Source: DAOOPX01 sp964653045 (GTDB lineage Bacteria; Patescibacteriota; Microgenomatia; UBA1400; PJMF01). Taken from it: a DNA stretch of 58,257 nucleotides. Below are positions 39,162 to 47,527 of this stretch, one piece after another. Within the stretch, counting starts at the first letter, position 1. The number at the start of each line of letters is the position of its first letter. The DNA is taken from the NCBI GenBank assembly GCA_964653045.1, contig CAZZBW010000004.1, forward strand, positions 1-58,257, read 5' to 3'. The notes under the pieces are model-generated. The model saw nothing but the letters and a program-made list of their open reading frames with translations, made no database searches and was not told the DNA's origin. The translations under genes were made by a program, and so were the position numbers.

Positions 39162-40497
39162 TTATTATTCAAAACTTCAATCTGAAGTAATTAATCAGGG
39201 TTTATGTACTCATTGTGGTCTATGTGCCGGGATGTCTGCCAACACTCTTAAAATGACTGATACTCCCAGTGGTCCCCTTCCATCCAGGTGCTCAAATAAA
39301 GCACCGATTGTTAATCATGAAGTTTTTCAATCATGCCCTGGAAAAGGCATAAATTATCCCAAACTCAATAAACTTCTTTTTAATAAACTTCCTGACTCAT
39401 GGCTGGTTGGCAACTTTCTCCATAGTTATATTGGTCACTCCACAAGTAAAGAAATTAGACGAATTGGTGCCTCTGGGGGCTTAATTACCCACGTTTGCTT
39501 GTATTTATTAGATAAGGGTTTAGTTGATGGAATTATTATGTCTAGAATGCGATCAGACATCCCGTGGCAACCAGAAACCATTATTGCAACGACTAGCGAG
39601 CAGATAAAGAGTTGCGCGCAGAGTATATATCAACCAATACCTGTTCTAGAAATAATTAATCAGCTTAAAAAATTTACTGGAAAAGTTGCTATGGTTGGCT
39701 TACCTGACCAGGTGGGTGCAGTTCGGTCCATGCAAACACAAGGAAATTTACTAGCTAATAAAATTTCCTTCATTATTGGGCCATATGTTGGCACTAATAT
39801 GTATTTTGAGTCGATTAAAAGCTTCTTGCGTAGTAACGGAGTATCGGACTTCAAATCTATAAAAAAATTGAACTACCGTGATGGCGAATGGCCGGGATAT
39901 CTATCAATTACCTTAAAAAATGGTCGAAGATTTACAGCAGAGAAATTCTATTATAATTATTTAATCCCTTTTTTTATTACAAGATCGTCACTTACCTCAA
40001 TTGATTTAACTAATGAATTAACTGATATATCTGTGGGAGATGCCTGGAACCCAACTTATGAGAAGAAAGGTCAAGGTTTCTCTGTAGTTATCGCTAGATC
40101 TAAACGCGGATTAGAAATTCTTAAAGAGATGAAAATCAATAAATTGATTTCTTTAAATGAAATTGATCTTCAACAAACTATTAAGATGCACGCTCATATG
40201 ATTGAATTCAAAAAAAGAGGTGCTTTCATTAGACTGAAGTTGAGAAAGTTCTTTAGTTTAAATTCACCAGAATATGGTTATAAAATTACAAATATCCCGT
40301 TGGTAAGAATTGTGATAGAACTTATTATCAGTGGTATCTTTGCTGTATGCAAATTAGGAATAGTAAAAAAGATTATGGAATTAATTCCAATTAAAATTCT
40401 GGGTAAAGTATTCAACTTTATTCGCATCAATTGGAAAAAGGTTACTAAATCATCGAAACGTAAAGGACTAGTTAGTTTTACTTATGAAGTGGAATAG
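39145..40497 (+). CDS. FrhB/FdhB-like protein (coenzyme F420 hydrogenase beta-subunit family)
   Basis: 450 residues. An N-terminal iron-sulfur-type motif CTHCGLC (about residues 19-25) with a later SCPGKG is followed by the FrhB domain: RRIGASGGLITHVCLYLLDKGLVDGIIMSR, TGKVAMVGLPDQVGAVRSMQ, ISFIIGPYVGTNMYFESIKSFL and LTDISVGDAWNP. Members of this family in polysaccharide clusters are thought to be redox enzymes or partners of pyruvyl transferases; no pyruvyl transferase was seen here. The C-terminal 100 residues are basic with a hydrophobic stretch (IPLVRIVIELIISGIFAVCK) and may touch the membrane. Overlaps neighbours by 17 and 14 nt. Confidence 0.85.
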   Translation: MTKTSNYYSKLQSEVINQGLCTHCGLCAGMSANTLKMTDTPSGPLPSRCSNKAPIVNHEVFQSCPGKGINYPKLNKLLFNKLPDSWLVGNFLHSYIGHSTSKEIRRIGASGGLITHVCLYLLDKGLVDGIIMSRMRSDIPWQPETIIATTSEQIKSCAQSIYQPIPVLEIINQLKKFTGKVAMVGLPDQVGAVRSMQTQGNLLANKISFIIGPYVGTNMYFESIKSFLRSNGVSDFKSIKKLNYRDGEWPGYLSITLKNGRRFTAEKFYYNYLIPFFITRSSLTSIDLTNELTDISVGDAWNPTYEKKGQGFSVVIARSKRGLEILKEMKINKLISLNEIDLQQTIKMHAHMIEFKKRGAFIRLKLRKFFSLNSPEYGYKITNIPLVRIVIELIISGIFAVCKLGIVKKIMELIPIKILGKVFNFIRINWKKVTKSSKRKGLVSFTYEVE

Positions 40498-40867
40498 TAT
40501 AATTACTAGTCAATTAATTAAGTTTGGATGGCTTAGGGTTGCATCATTCTTTCTTTCCCTTTTTTTTATGCATTTATTTCATGTCACACTATCAATAGAA
40601 GAACGAACAGCTTATGCAATGGTTTTGCTGATATTACTCATTATTAGTTATTTTATATCTGCAATTTGGGTATTTCATACAACTCTAACTAAGCGAACAT
40701 TTTTTCAATACTTTGGCTATATTGGTTTAATTTCAATAATATCAGTACCTCTTTTTGATTTTTTAAGTTCTAAGTTACATGTAAATTACTTATTCAATAC
40801 AATAATTTCATTAGGATTGGTGTTCGTATTAAAATTTATAGTATTAAAAAATAATGTTTTTAAATAA
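40484..40867 (+). CDS. GtrA-like small membrane protein
   Basis: 127 residues with four hydrophobic segments: WLRVASFFLSLFFMHLFHV, AMVLLILLIISYFISAIWVF, YIGLISIISVPLFDFL and TIISLGLVFVLKFIVL. The topology, the size and the two xWVF/xxVFK-type ends of helices 2 and 4 match GtrA-family proteins, which help flip or present lipid-linked sugars made by DPM-like GT2 enzymes such as the one at 36662. Similarity is weak and the assignment is tentative. It overlaps the FrhB-like gene by 14 nt. Confidence 0.6.
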   Translation: MKWNSIITSQLIKFGWLRVASFFLSLFFMHLFHVTLSIEERTAYAMVLLILLIISYFISAIWVFHTTLTKRTFFQYFGYIGLISIISVPLFDFLSSKLHVNYLFNTIISLGLVFVLKFIVLKNNVFK

Positions 40868-40940
40868 TTAATATTACAATTTAGTTTTTGAAAGAAATTC
40901 AATATTAATAATTGGATTGGAATATTTTCAAACGACCCCT

Positions 40941-41399
40941 ATGAAAAACGCCTTATCAAATAAAAAAGTTTTTGTTAGTGGCTGCTATGATTTAATTCAT
41001 AGTGGTCACATACATTTTTTCGAACAAGCATCTCGATATGGAGATCTTTATGTCTCAATAGCATCAAATAAAACCATTTTGGATCTAAAAAAAAGAAAAC
41101 CGATTACGACTGAAAATGAAAGACTATTTCACATTCGATCAATTAAATACGTCTTTAAAGCTTTTGTTTCCAGAGGCACTGGAATGATGAACTTTCTAGA
41201 AGATTTTATAAAAATTGAACCAGATTTTTTTGTAGTCAACGAAGATGGCGACAAGTCAGAAAAAAAACAACTTTGTCATAAGTATGGAGTTAATTATATT
41301 GTTTTAAAGCGAGAACCAAAAAAGGGACTTCCAGCCCGTTCCTCATCTGAGTTATATACTTTAATTGCATCGACTGAATCTGATGCCTTTGAGCAGTGA
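40941..41399 (+). CDS. Cytidylyltransferase-like nucleotidyltransferase (TagD/RfaE-C type)
   Basis: A nucleotidyltransferase that would activate a polyol or heptose phosphate with CTP or ATP. KKVFVSGCYDLIHSGHIHFFEQ contains the HxGH motif; ITTENERLFHIRSIKYV and GLPARSSSELYTLI correspond to the other active-site segments (the last to the ISSTxL motif). The chosen ATG (MKNALSNKK) gives 152 residues; the frame extends to a TTG at 40917. It lies 73 nt after the GtrA-like gene. The exact substrate cannot be predicted. Confidence 0.82.
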   Translation: MKNALSNKKVFVSGCYDLIHSGHIHFFEQASRYGDLYVSIASNKTILDLKKRKPITTENERLFHIRSIKYVFKAFVSRGTGMMNFLEDFIKIEPDFFVVNEDGDKSEKKQLCHKYGVNYIVLKREPKKGLPARSSSELYTLIASTESDAFEQ

Positions 41400-41405
41400 T
41401 CAAAT

Positions 41406-41534
41406 ATGACAACCTCATTTTTATCAAGCGGTCTTTTTGTACTTTTATTTAATTTGATATCTTCAGGATCTCTTTCAGTTTTGGTTAACCTAGGAAGAGG
41501 AGTTGGCTACAGTTCTCTTCATGTAATTGTCTAA
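41406..41534 (+). pseudogene. N-terminal remnant of a GT-C membrane protein gene
   Basis: A 42-codon open frame with ATG and TAA. Its product aligns without gaps over its full length with the first 42 residues of the 647-residue GT-C protein encoded at 44081: I count 18 identities, including MT at the start, GL at 9-10, NxGRGxGY at 28-35 and IV at the end. It is therefore best read as the broken 5' end of a paralogue, not a functional small gene. It lies 6 nt after the cytidylyltransferase stop and 6 nt before the next large membrane-protein gene. Confidence 0.6.
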
Positions 41535-41540
41535 TACATT

Positions 41541-44084
41541 ATGCTTAATTTAATTAAAAATCATATAACAATATTAATTTTATTAAGTTTCTTTATTTTT
41601 GTAAATTTCAACTACTTAATTCATTTTAATGACAGACTTCATAGTTTTGGTGACACCTTACATCATGTTCGTCAAATAGATTATGTTTCTAAAAAGATCA
41701 GTCAACTTCAATTTGTGGAAGCATTGTCACTTCCGCATTACTATCCAAGAAAACTAACACTTTTTTACTCTGATACACTATTATTTCAAGCGGCTGTGGT
41801 TGCTCCATTGAGGTTGTTTGTAGACAATCCGTTTACAATCTTTAATGTAAGCGTCTTAATCAATAATCTGCTTAATTTGTTATTTGCCTATATTCTGGTA
41901 GCTAGTTTGACAAGATTTAATGGAATTCGATTGGTTGGAACTCTTGCATTGATTTTTAACCCATTTATTATTATGCAACTTGTACATTTTCAACTTCAAG
42001 TCATTTGGCCAATCTTACTCTCCCTGACGATATTTTTTGACTGGGTGGGATTTCCTCTAGTAAGAAATAAGCCTCAGGCCGTTGCATTGATTCAAGTTAT
42101 TGCATTAGGTATTGCTTTTTCAATATTAGCCTACACAAGCCCTTACTTATTGATTATCAGTTTGCCAGTTTTTATGTTACTCTTTGTGTTTTTTTTCAAA
42201 AACAATTTGACGATGGTAAGGCGCTCTTTTTTTTCTGCTTTAATATTTCTTATATTTACTTCACCACTACTGATTTTTTATTTGAATGCAGAATCTGAAG
42301 GTACTCCTTATCCCGAACAGTCTTTTGTATTGCACTCAGCACAAATAGATGATTATATAAAACCGAACCCATTTTATATTCTAACAAGTAATACAGTGTT
42401 CAATAAGTGGTGGCACACACCGCGGGCAGTTAGTGGCGAGCGAGGCTACTATCCTCCATTGCTTATTTCTTCGATCGTCCTGATTTTTTACTTGACACTT
42501 AAAAAACGCAACTTACTTCAACCAAGAGTTTCCCACATGATTATTGTGCTTTCGTTTTCAGCAATTATAGGATTCATATTATCTCTCGGACCGTATTTCA
42601 AAATTGGTGATGAATTAATGTCATTTTCACTTCCGGGTAAAATCGTAATGAATGCACCTCTTTTATCAGGCATGAGAGCAATGGCAAGATGGGAGTTACT
42701 TACAAGTTTATCAGTATCTCTTGTTTTTATTATATTGCTCAATCAATTAATACAATACTCTAAAAGTAATTTAATAGAACAAACTTTTTTTGTACAACTT
42801 ACTGCTTTTGTAGCTTTTGTTGGAATAATAGTATATTTGGTGCCAAGTCCGATTAAATTAAGATCACCCGCTGAATTAAATTGGTCTTATGAGTCTTACT
42901 CATATATGCCCGATCAGTGTAATGATAATCTGTTGGAAATTCCTTTTGGAAGTAACAGTCATAGGTTATCCGATTCCTATCATAAGCTAATATTCTGGTC
43001 AACAAACTTTCATTCGTGTAATTTGCTAAACGGTTCATCATCGATTATGCCATTAAATTATAGGTACTTTCGAAATGAAATCAATGAAATTGGTTACCTT
43101 ACAGATGATTTGATTAATTATTATCATATTGATTTTGTAAAAATCAATAAACAATTTCTAGATAAACCTTATAGTGAAAATGTAAATGAATATCTTACAT
43201 ATTTTAGCAACTGCAGTACTATTTTCACTTCTGAATCAGAAGTTTTGTTTGATTGCAGAGATGTAAGTAAGAATAATGAGTTAGAAAATTGTATCGATTC
43301 GGACATTTTAGTTGAACCGATGTTCTCATCTATATTGCTAAATGAAGATAATTACTACTTTAGTGTAAATTTTAAAAGTAATAAATCTTGCGCATTATCT
43401 TCACCCACTGACACTAGAATTTTACCTTTTGAAGTTTATGTAAATGGTTTCAATTTGAGTGTGCCAGTAGTTTTGCCTGGAATAATCCATGCTAACATTG
43501 GTAATGTTGTTGCTACTCAAATTGATCGTGGTGAGTTGCTCGACATTATTGGTGATTCTGATCATTTTTCTATTGCTTCTGCCGATGATCAACTGAGCTC
43601 TGAAGTAACAAGAGTTGATCAAGATAGTACAGTACTGAATGACTCTATTCGCTCTGATTATTCGATTATTGAAAATAATTCTAAAGTCCAAGGGGACAAG
43701 TTATTTATTGATCTGCTGATTCAAAACTCAGGTGAGTTGGACTGGTTAATTTCTACTGAATTAGTCAACAAGCCAGAAGATTTTGGATCTGTGCGATTGG
43801 GCTTGAGCTATTTGTCAAAAAATTCTTCTGATGGAAAAAACCAAAATTACTCAAAGCTAAATACTTTAAGTACTTCTAGATTATTTATTAGATGTCCGAT
43901 TAAGAAGTCAGTGGGGGCAGGAGAAGTAACTAAAATAGAATGTGCGATACCCATGAGTTTTTTAAAATCAAATAAAGTAGATGCAGTTGAGTTTGACTTA
44001 GTTAGCGAGTATCTTTATTGGTTTAAAGGATTTGACTTGAGAGTGGGAAATGATCGTATAATTTTAATTAATGATCAATTATGA
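41541..44084 (+). CDS. Large polytopic membrane protein with extracytoplasmic C-terminal domain (GT-C-like)
   Basis: 847 residues. Residues 1-440 have about eleven hydrophobic segments; the first extracytoplasmic loop reads HFNDRLHSFGDTLHHVRQID, where the Asp in GDT is placed like GT-C catalytic residues. Residues 460-847 form a hydrophilic, presumably external region with several cysteines (CNDNLLEIPFG, FSNCSTIF, FDCRD) and a beta-rich C-terminal module (VQGDKLFIDLLIQNSGELDW). It overlaps the following GT-C gene by 4 nt. Substrate unknown; a polymer glycosylation or YfhO-like role is inference from topology. The DNA is very AT-rich. Confidence 0.7.
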   Translation: MLNLIKNHITILILLSFFIFVNFNYLIHFNDRLHSFGDTLHHVRQIDYVSKKISQLQFVEALSLPHYYPRKLTLFYSDTLLFQAAVVAPLRLFVDNPFTIFNVSVLINNLLNLLFAYILVASLTRFNGIRLVGTLALIFNPFIIMQLVHFQLQVIWPILLSLTIFFDWVGFPLVRNKPQAVALIQVIALGIAFSILAYTSPYLLIISLPVFMLLFVFFFKNNLTMVRRSFFSALIFLIFTSPLLIFYLNAESEGTPYPEQSFVLHSAQIDDYIKPNPFYILTSNTVFNKWWHTPRAVSGERGYYPPLLISSIVLIFYLTLKKRNLLQPRVSHMIIVLSFSAIIGFILSLGPYFKIGDELMSFSLPGKIVMNAPLLSGMRAMARWELLTSLSVSLVFIILLNQLIQYSKSNLIEQTFFVQLTAFVAFVGIIVYLVPSPIKLRSPAELNWSYESYSYMPDQCNDNLLEIPFGSNSHRLSDSYHKLIFWSTNFHSCNLLNGSSSIMPLNYRYFRNEINEIGYLTDDLINYYHIDFVKINKQFLDKPYSENVNEYLTYFSNCSTIFTSESEVLFDCRDVSKNNELENCIDSDILVEPMFSSILLNEDNYYFSVNFKSNKSCALSSPTDTRILPFEVYVNGFNLSVPVVLPGIIHANIGNVVATQIDRGELLDIIGDSDHFSIASADDQLSSEVTRVDQDSTVLNDSIRSDYSIIENNSKVQGDKLFIDLLIQNSGELDWLISTELVNKPEDFGSVRLGLSYLSKNSSDGKNQNYSKLNTLSTSRLFIRCPIKKSVGAGEVTKIECAIPMSFLKSNKVDAVEFDLVSEYLYWFKGFDLRVGNDRIILINDQL

Positions 44085-46024
44085 CATATTTTAACTCAGT
44101 TATTGGTCTACTGGTTGTTGTGTTAGCATTAATCGCCTGTGGATTAATTTCTAAGAGAATTAACCAAGGGAGAGGCATTGGCTACATCTTACTTCTTGCA
44201 ATTGTTTACTTTTTATTCCAACTACAATTGACAACTCTCATTTTGGGCACCTTCGGAATACTCAAGCCAATCTTACTGTTTGGGTTGAATATATTAATAT
44301 CGGCATCTTTTTTAAGATTTTCAGCAAACAAGAATAATATTCAGGAACTTAAACATAAATTATCAACATTCAAATTAATTGACTTCCTTCGCTCTTTTGG
44401 TGTTCCCGCACTCTTTTTTTTAACATTATTCTTACTTAATGCTGGTACTATTGCCTACCGTATTTACATCTTGCCTCCTTCTGTGTGGGACGTGAATACT
44501 TACCACTTGATCGCACCAATCACTTGGTACCAGACGGAGACAATTCCATTGGAAATAGAATCACCAGTTGATCGTATCAACTACAACTACTTAGGTACAA
44601 AGATTTACAATTATTGGACTATTTTACTTGCTGGCTCACTAACCTTTGTAGAAACAACTCAATTTTTATTTGCTTTTCTGCTTTTGTATGTTTGTTATTT
44701 AATTCTCCGCTTATTAAATGTTAGTAAAGGTAATTCGTTAATATTTTCTATCTTGGCTATCTCATTTCCTACTATCTTGATTCAAATGCGTACGGCTCAT
44801 GACCATATGTCAGTGCTGGCAATGACTTTTGTATTGATGTACTTGTTAGCTAGATTGATCTCTGCTCGTCGGTTTCCTGTACTAAGTGAGTTACTGAACA
44901 TCGCCATAGCGAGTGCACTGCTCGTCTCATTTAAAGTAAACGGTCTAATGTATCTTGCAGTTTTTGCACTTAGTCTTTCGATTGTGATGCGAAGATCGTT
45001 GCTCTCAATTCCTTCATTAATTAAAAACTTAAACATTAATAAGTTGACGGGTTTGGCGACTATGCTGATCTTAGTTGGATGTATGTTTGTTGCAGGCTAC
45101 TGGGGATTTAAAAACTACCTAACTGGCTATCACCCATTTAGTCAGCACTATGAAAGTATGACTAATACAACCGGTGCTTCGACTATTACTGCTAAAGCTG
45201 ATCGCTACCTAGATAGGCTGTATTCGAATGTTAAAGTAATGCCAGAAAGAATATTAGATCTACCATACGGATACAATCCTGATTCTTATAGTATATCTAG
45301 CTATGGTATTACATTTTTCACATTTGGAATAATTGGATATTTAATAGTTATTGTTCTGCTCATAATGAGACATTCGTTTGTCATCAATTATGCTAGTAAT
45401 AAAACCATTGTGTTTATACTTTTGTTTTCAGTTCTGTCACAGTTTCTTTACATGAGCTTATATTTCACTTATTTTAATTACAGATTATTTACAGTACTAC
45501 CAATTTCAGGGGTGTTGTTTTTTGCTTATTTTCTCAATAATTTAATTAAGAACAAATCACTTATTTTAACAGTATTTGCTCTTGCTTCGTTAACTATTTT
45601 CTATAATTATTTTATTCTACCTACTATCGAAGACACCAATGCTCAAAGGTTTGCTTATTCTTACTCAAAACATATTCCAGTGGACAATGCAATTTATAAC
45701 TCAAGAATGGACATTGAATGGAATATTATTAATTTATTACCAGATTATAAAAGAATTGTGTATCATACGTATTCTGATGGATTTATCCTCCCATATTACG
45801 ATAATAAACTTAAGTCAACAGTAATCAGTCTAACGGAGTTTGAGTATGAAGTTGAAAATGGGGCCTTACTTTTGCCTGACGAGACGTTGCGCGTAATGGC
45901 AGACAGAGACATACAGTATTTACATATCAACAAGCGAAATATGGACAATGTGACAACTATTCAAAGCCCTTATTTTGATCACATTTATGGAGGACTTTAT
46001 CAATTTAAGTATGAAAAAGACTAA
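44081..46024 (+). CDS. GT-C family membrane glycosyltransferase
   Basis: 647 residues with about thirteen hydrophobic segments. The loop after the third helix has ILPPSVWDVNTYHLIAPITW, which corresponds to the WDxxxYHL motif of a GT-C glycosyltransferase group, the Asp being the probable catalytic base. RINYNYLGTKIYNYW and AHDHMSVLAMTFVLMYL follow. The C-terminus is a short external domain (DRDIQYLHINKRN). It overlaps the upstream and downstream genes by 4 and 14 nt, so all three large membrane products are co-translated. Its N-terminus is the parent-like match of the fragment at 41406. Confidence 0.8.
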   Translation: MTYFNSVIGLLVVVLALIACGLISKRINQGRGIGYILLLAIVYFLFQLQLTTLILGTFGILKPILLFGLNILISASFLRFSANKNNIQELKHKLSTFKLIDFLRSFGVPALFFLTLFLLNAGTIAYRIYILPPSVWDVNTYHLIAPITWYQTETIPLEIESPVDRINYNYLGTKIYNYWTILLAGSLTFVETTQFLFAFLLLYVCYLILRLLNVSKGNSLIFSILAISFPTILIQMRTAHDHMSVLAMTFVLMYLLARLISARRFPVLSELLNIAIASALLVSFKVNGLMYLAVFALSLSIVMRRSLLSIPSLIKNLNINKLTGLATMLILVGCMFVAGYWGFKNYLTGYHPFSQHYESMTNTTGASTITAKADRYLDRLYSNVKVMPERILDLPYGYNPDSYSISSYGITFFTFGIIGYLIVIVLLIMRHSFVINYASNKTIVFILLFSVLSQFLYMSLYFTYFNYRLFTVLPISGVLFFAYFLNNLIKNKSLILTVFALASLTIFYNYFILPTIEDTNAQRFAYSYSKHIPVDNAIYNSRMDIEWNIINLLPDYKRIVYHTYSDGFILPYYDNKLKSTVISLTEFEYEVENGALLLPDETLRVMADRDIQYLHINKRNMDNVTTIQSPYFDHIYGGLYQFKYEKD

Positions 46025-46469
46025 AACTTTACCCAATCCAGCGGTTTCTGTTGCAACCTCAGTTTTGATCATTGTCGCCTATTTATTAGCCCTCACTTAC
46101 TTTTGGCTGAATACCTCAAAGCTTGATTCTGCAATAACTTTTTATACTGAGGTGTTAGAAGCTAAAAAAGTTCCAAATAGGATAGAAATCCGAAATAGAG
46201 ATGATGAACAAATTTATAGCGGTGAAACTATTAATAATTGCATTACAATTGAGCATCAATATGCGTGTGCTCTGTTTACCAATAATACTAAATGGTTAAA
46301 CTCCGTTGATATCGTAGAAGTAACAATTGATGGTGTAGATATTGATGGTTTTACAATTCATCAGCATCAGCATTCAACTGTTATAAGTTTTGATGATTTC
46401 AGTATAGTGCTGCCCAAAACCACACGTAAAGATACTGTTATAGAACTTGCAAAGATGATTGACAAGTGA
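46011..46469 (+). CDS. Single-pass membrane protein of unknown function
   Basis: 152 residues from ATG 46011 (the frame extends to 45975, inside the upstream gene). One membrane helix at about residues 13-33 (VATSVLIIVAYLLALTYFWL) precedes an external domain with two cysteines (NNCITIEHQYACALF) and a beta-rich pattern (VDIVEVTIDGVDIDGFTI, HQHQHSTVISFDDFSIVLP). No family recognised. It overlaps the GT-C gene by 14 nt and ends the plus-strand operon, 7 nt before a convergent GT2 gene. Confidence 0.6.
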   Translation: MKKTKTLPNPAVSVATSVLIIVAYLLALTYFWLNTSKLDSAITFYTEVLEAKKVPNRIEIRNRDDEQIYSGETINNCITIEHQYACALFTNNTKWLNSVDIVEVTIDGVDIDGFTIHQHQHSTVISFDDFSIVLPKTTRKDTVIELAKMIDK

Positions 46470-46476
46470 GATATCA

Positions 46477-47520
46477 CTACGCAACATTTTTCATTGCATC
46501 AAACATTCTTTTGCGCAGGCTACCTTGAGGAATAATTAAATGCCTAAGTTTTCTCGAAATTCCAATTAATTTGAATTCAGAGTTTGTTATGCTCGCCCCA
46601 TTGTATTTGGGTGGTTCTGTTTTAGAGATGCTAAGTAAATATATTTCATGATTCTTTATTGCAATGGTGTTCTCAAGTTGTCTTATTTTTTGATATGCAA
46701 ATTCTTCAAAATCGAAATACTTATTATTGCGTAATGCCCAGCCTAAATTTAATGTAATTCCGTTATAGTTCTGACAATAAATTTGTTCACACTCTTTCTT
46801 TGAAATTTTGCATAATTTTCTATAATTATGATAGTAACATTGTGCTACTTCTTTGACACTTAATGCTTGGTGAACATCTGACATTCCACCAAAACGAAAC
46901 GTGACGAAGCGCGTATCAATAAGGACAGATTCATACTCCTTTAAGCAGAGACGTAGAGTTAATTCATAGTCACCAGCACTTTGATAGCGGGTATCAAACA
47001 TCCCTTCGGTTTCTATCACTGACTTTCGTGTAAGCATTGACTGATGACAAAAGGGCATAAGAGTATAAACATTCGTAATTTTCGGATGCATATGAGTATG
47101 TTCATACATGATGTGATTATCTTTTGGATCTCGAATGATGACTGGAGCATAAGAAAAAGCAGCTCCTGTTTTTTCAAGTGCTCTGACAGATTCTTCGATT
47201 CCAGTTTTTCCGTGATAATAATCGTCAGAGTTTAAAAACGCGATATACTTCCCCCGGGCTTTTTTGATGCCTTTATTCATGGCGTCATAGATACCTGTAT
47301 CTGGCTCAGAGATATATGTAATCCAACCTTTTTCTTTATACTTTTCAAGTAGCTGAAGTGTGCCATCTTTTGAATTACCATCGATTACAATGTGCTCAAT
47401 ATTGGCATAAGTTTGATTTTGTACAGAACGCAGACATTGCTGAAATGTTTTCGCTCTATTATTATCAATAATGTTAAATGTGACGGTTATGATAGAAACT
47501 AGTGGCTGGGTGGAAGACAT
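46477..47520 (-). CDS. Glycosyltransferase family 2
   Basis: GT-A enzyme of 347 residues. Motifs: PLVSIITVTFNIIDNNRAKTFQ, HIVIDGNSKDGTLQLLEKY, SEPDTGIYDAMNKGIKKARGKYIAFLNSDDYY (SDD metal site) and KITNVYTLMPFCHQSMLTRKS. This is the WcaA/PgaC-like type often found transferring to lipid-linked acceptors. The C-terminal 90 residues are more divergent. It lies 7 nt downstream of the methyltransferase-GT fusion gene on the same strand. AT-rich, no inverted repeats. Confidence 0.88.
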   Translation of the reverse strand: MSSTQPLVSIITVTFNIIDNNRAKTFQQCLRSVQNQTYANIEHIVIDGNSKDGTLQLLEKYKEKGWITYISEPDTGIYDAMNKGIKKARGKYIAFLNSDDYYHGKTGIEESVRALEKTGAAFSYAPVIIRDPKDNHIMYEHTHMHPKITNVYTLMPFCHQSMLTRKSVIETEGMFDTRYQSAGDYELTLRLCLKEYESVLIDTRFVTFRFGGMSDVHQALSVKEVAQCYYHNYRKLCKISKKECEQIYCQNYNGITLNLGWALRNNKYFDFEEFAYQKIRQLENTIAIKNHEIYLLSISKTEPPKYNGASITNSEFKLIGISRKLRHLIIPQGSLRKRMFDAMKNVA

Positions 47521-47527
47521 AAGTTAC

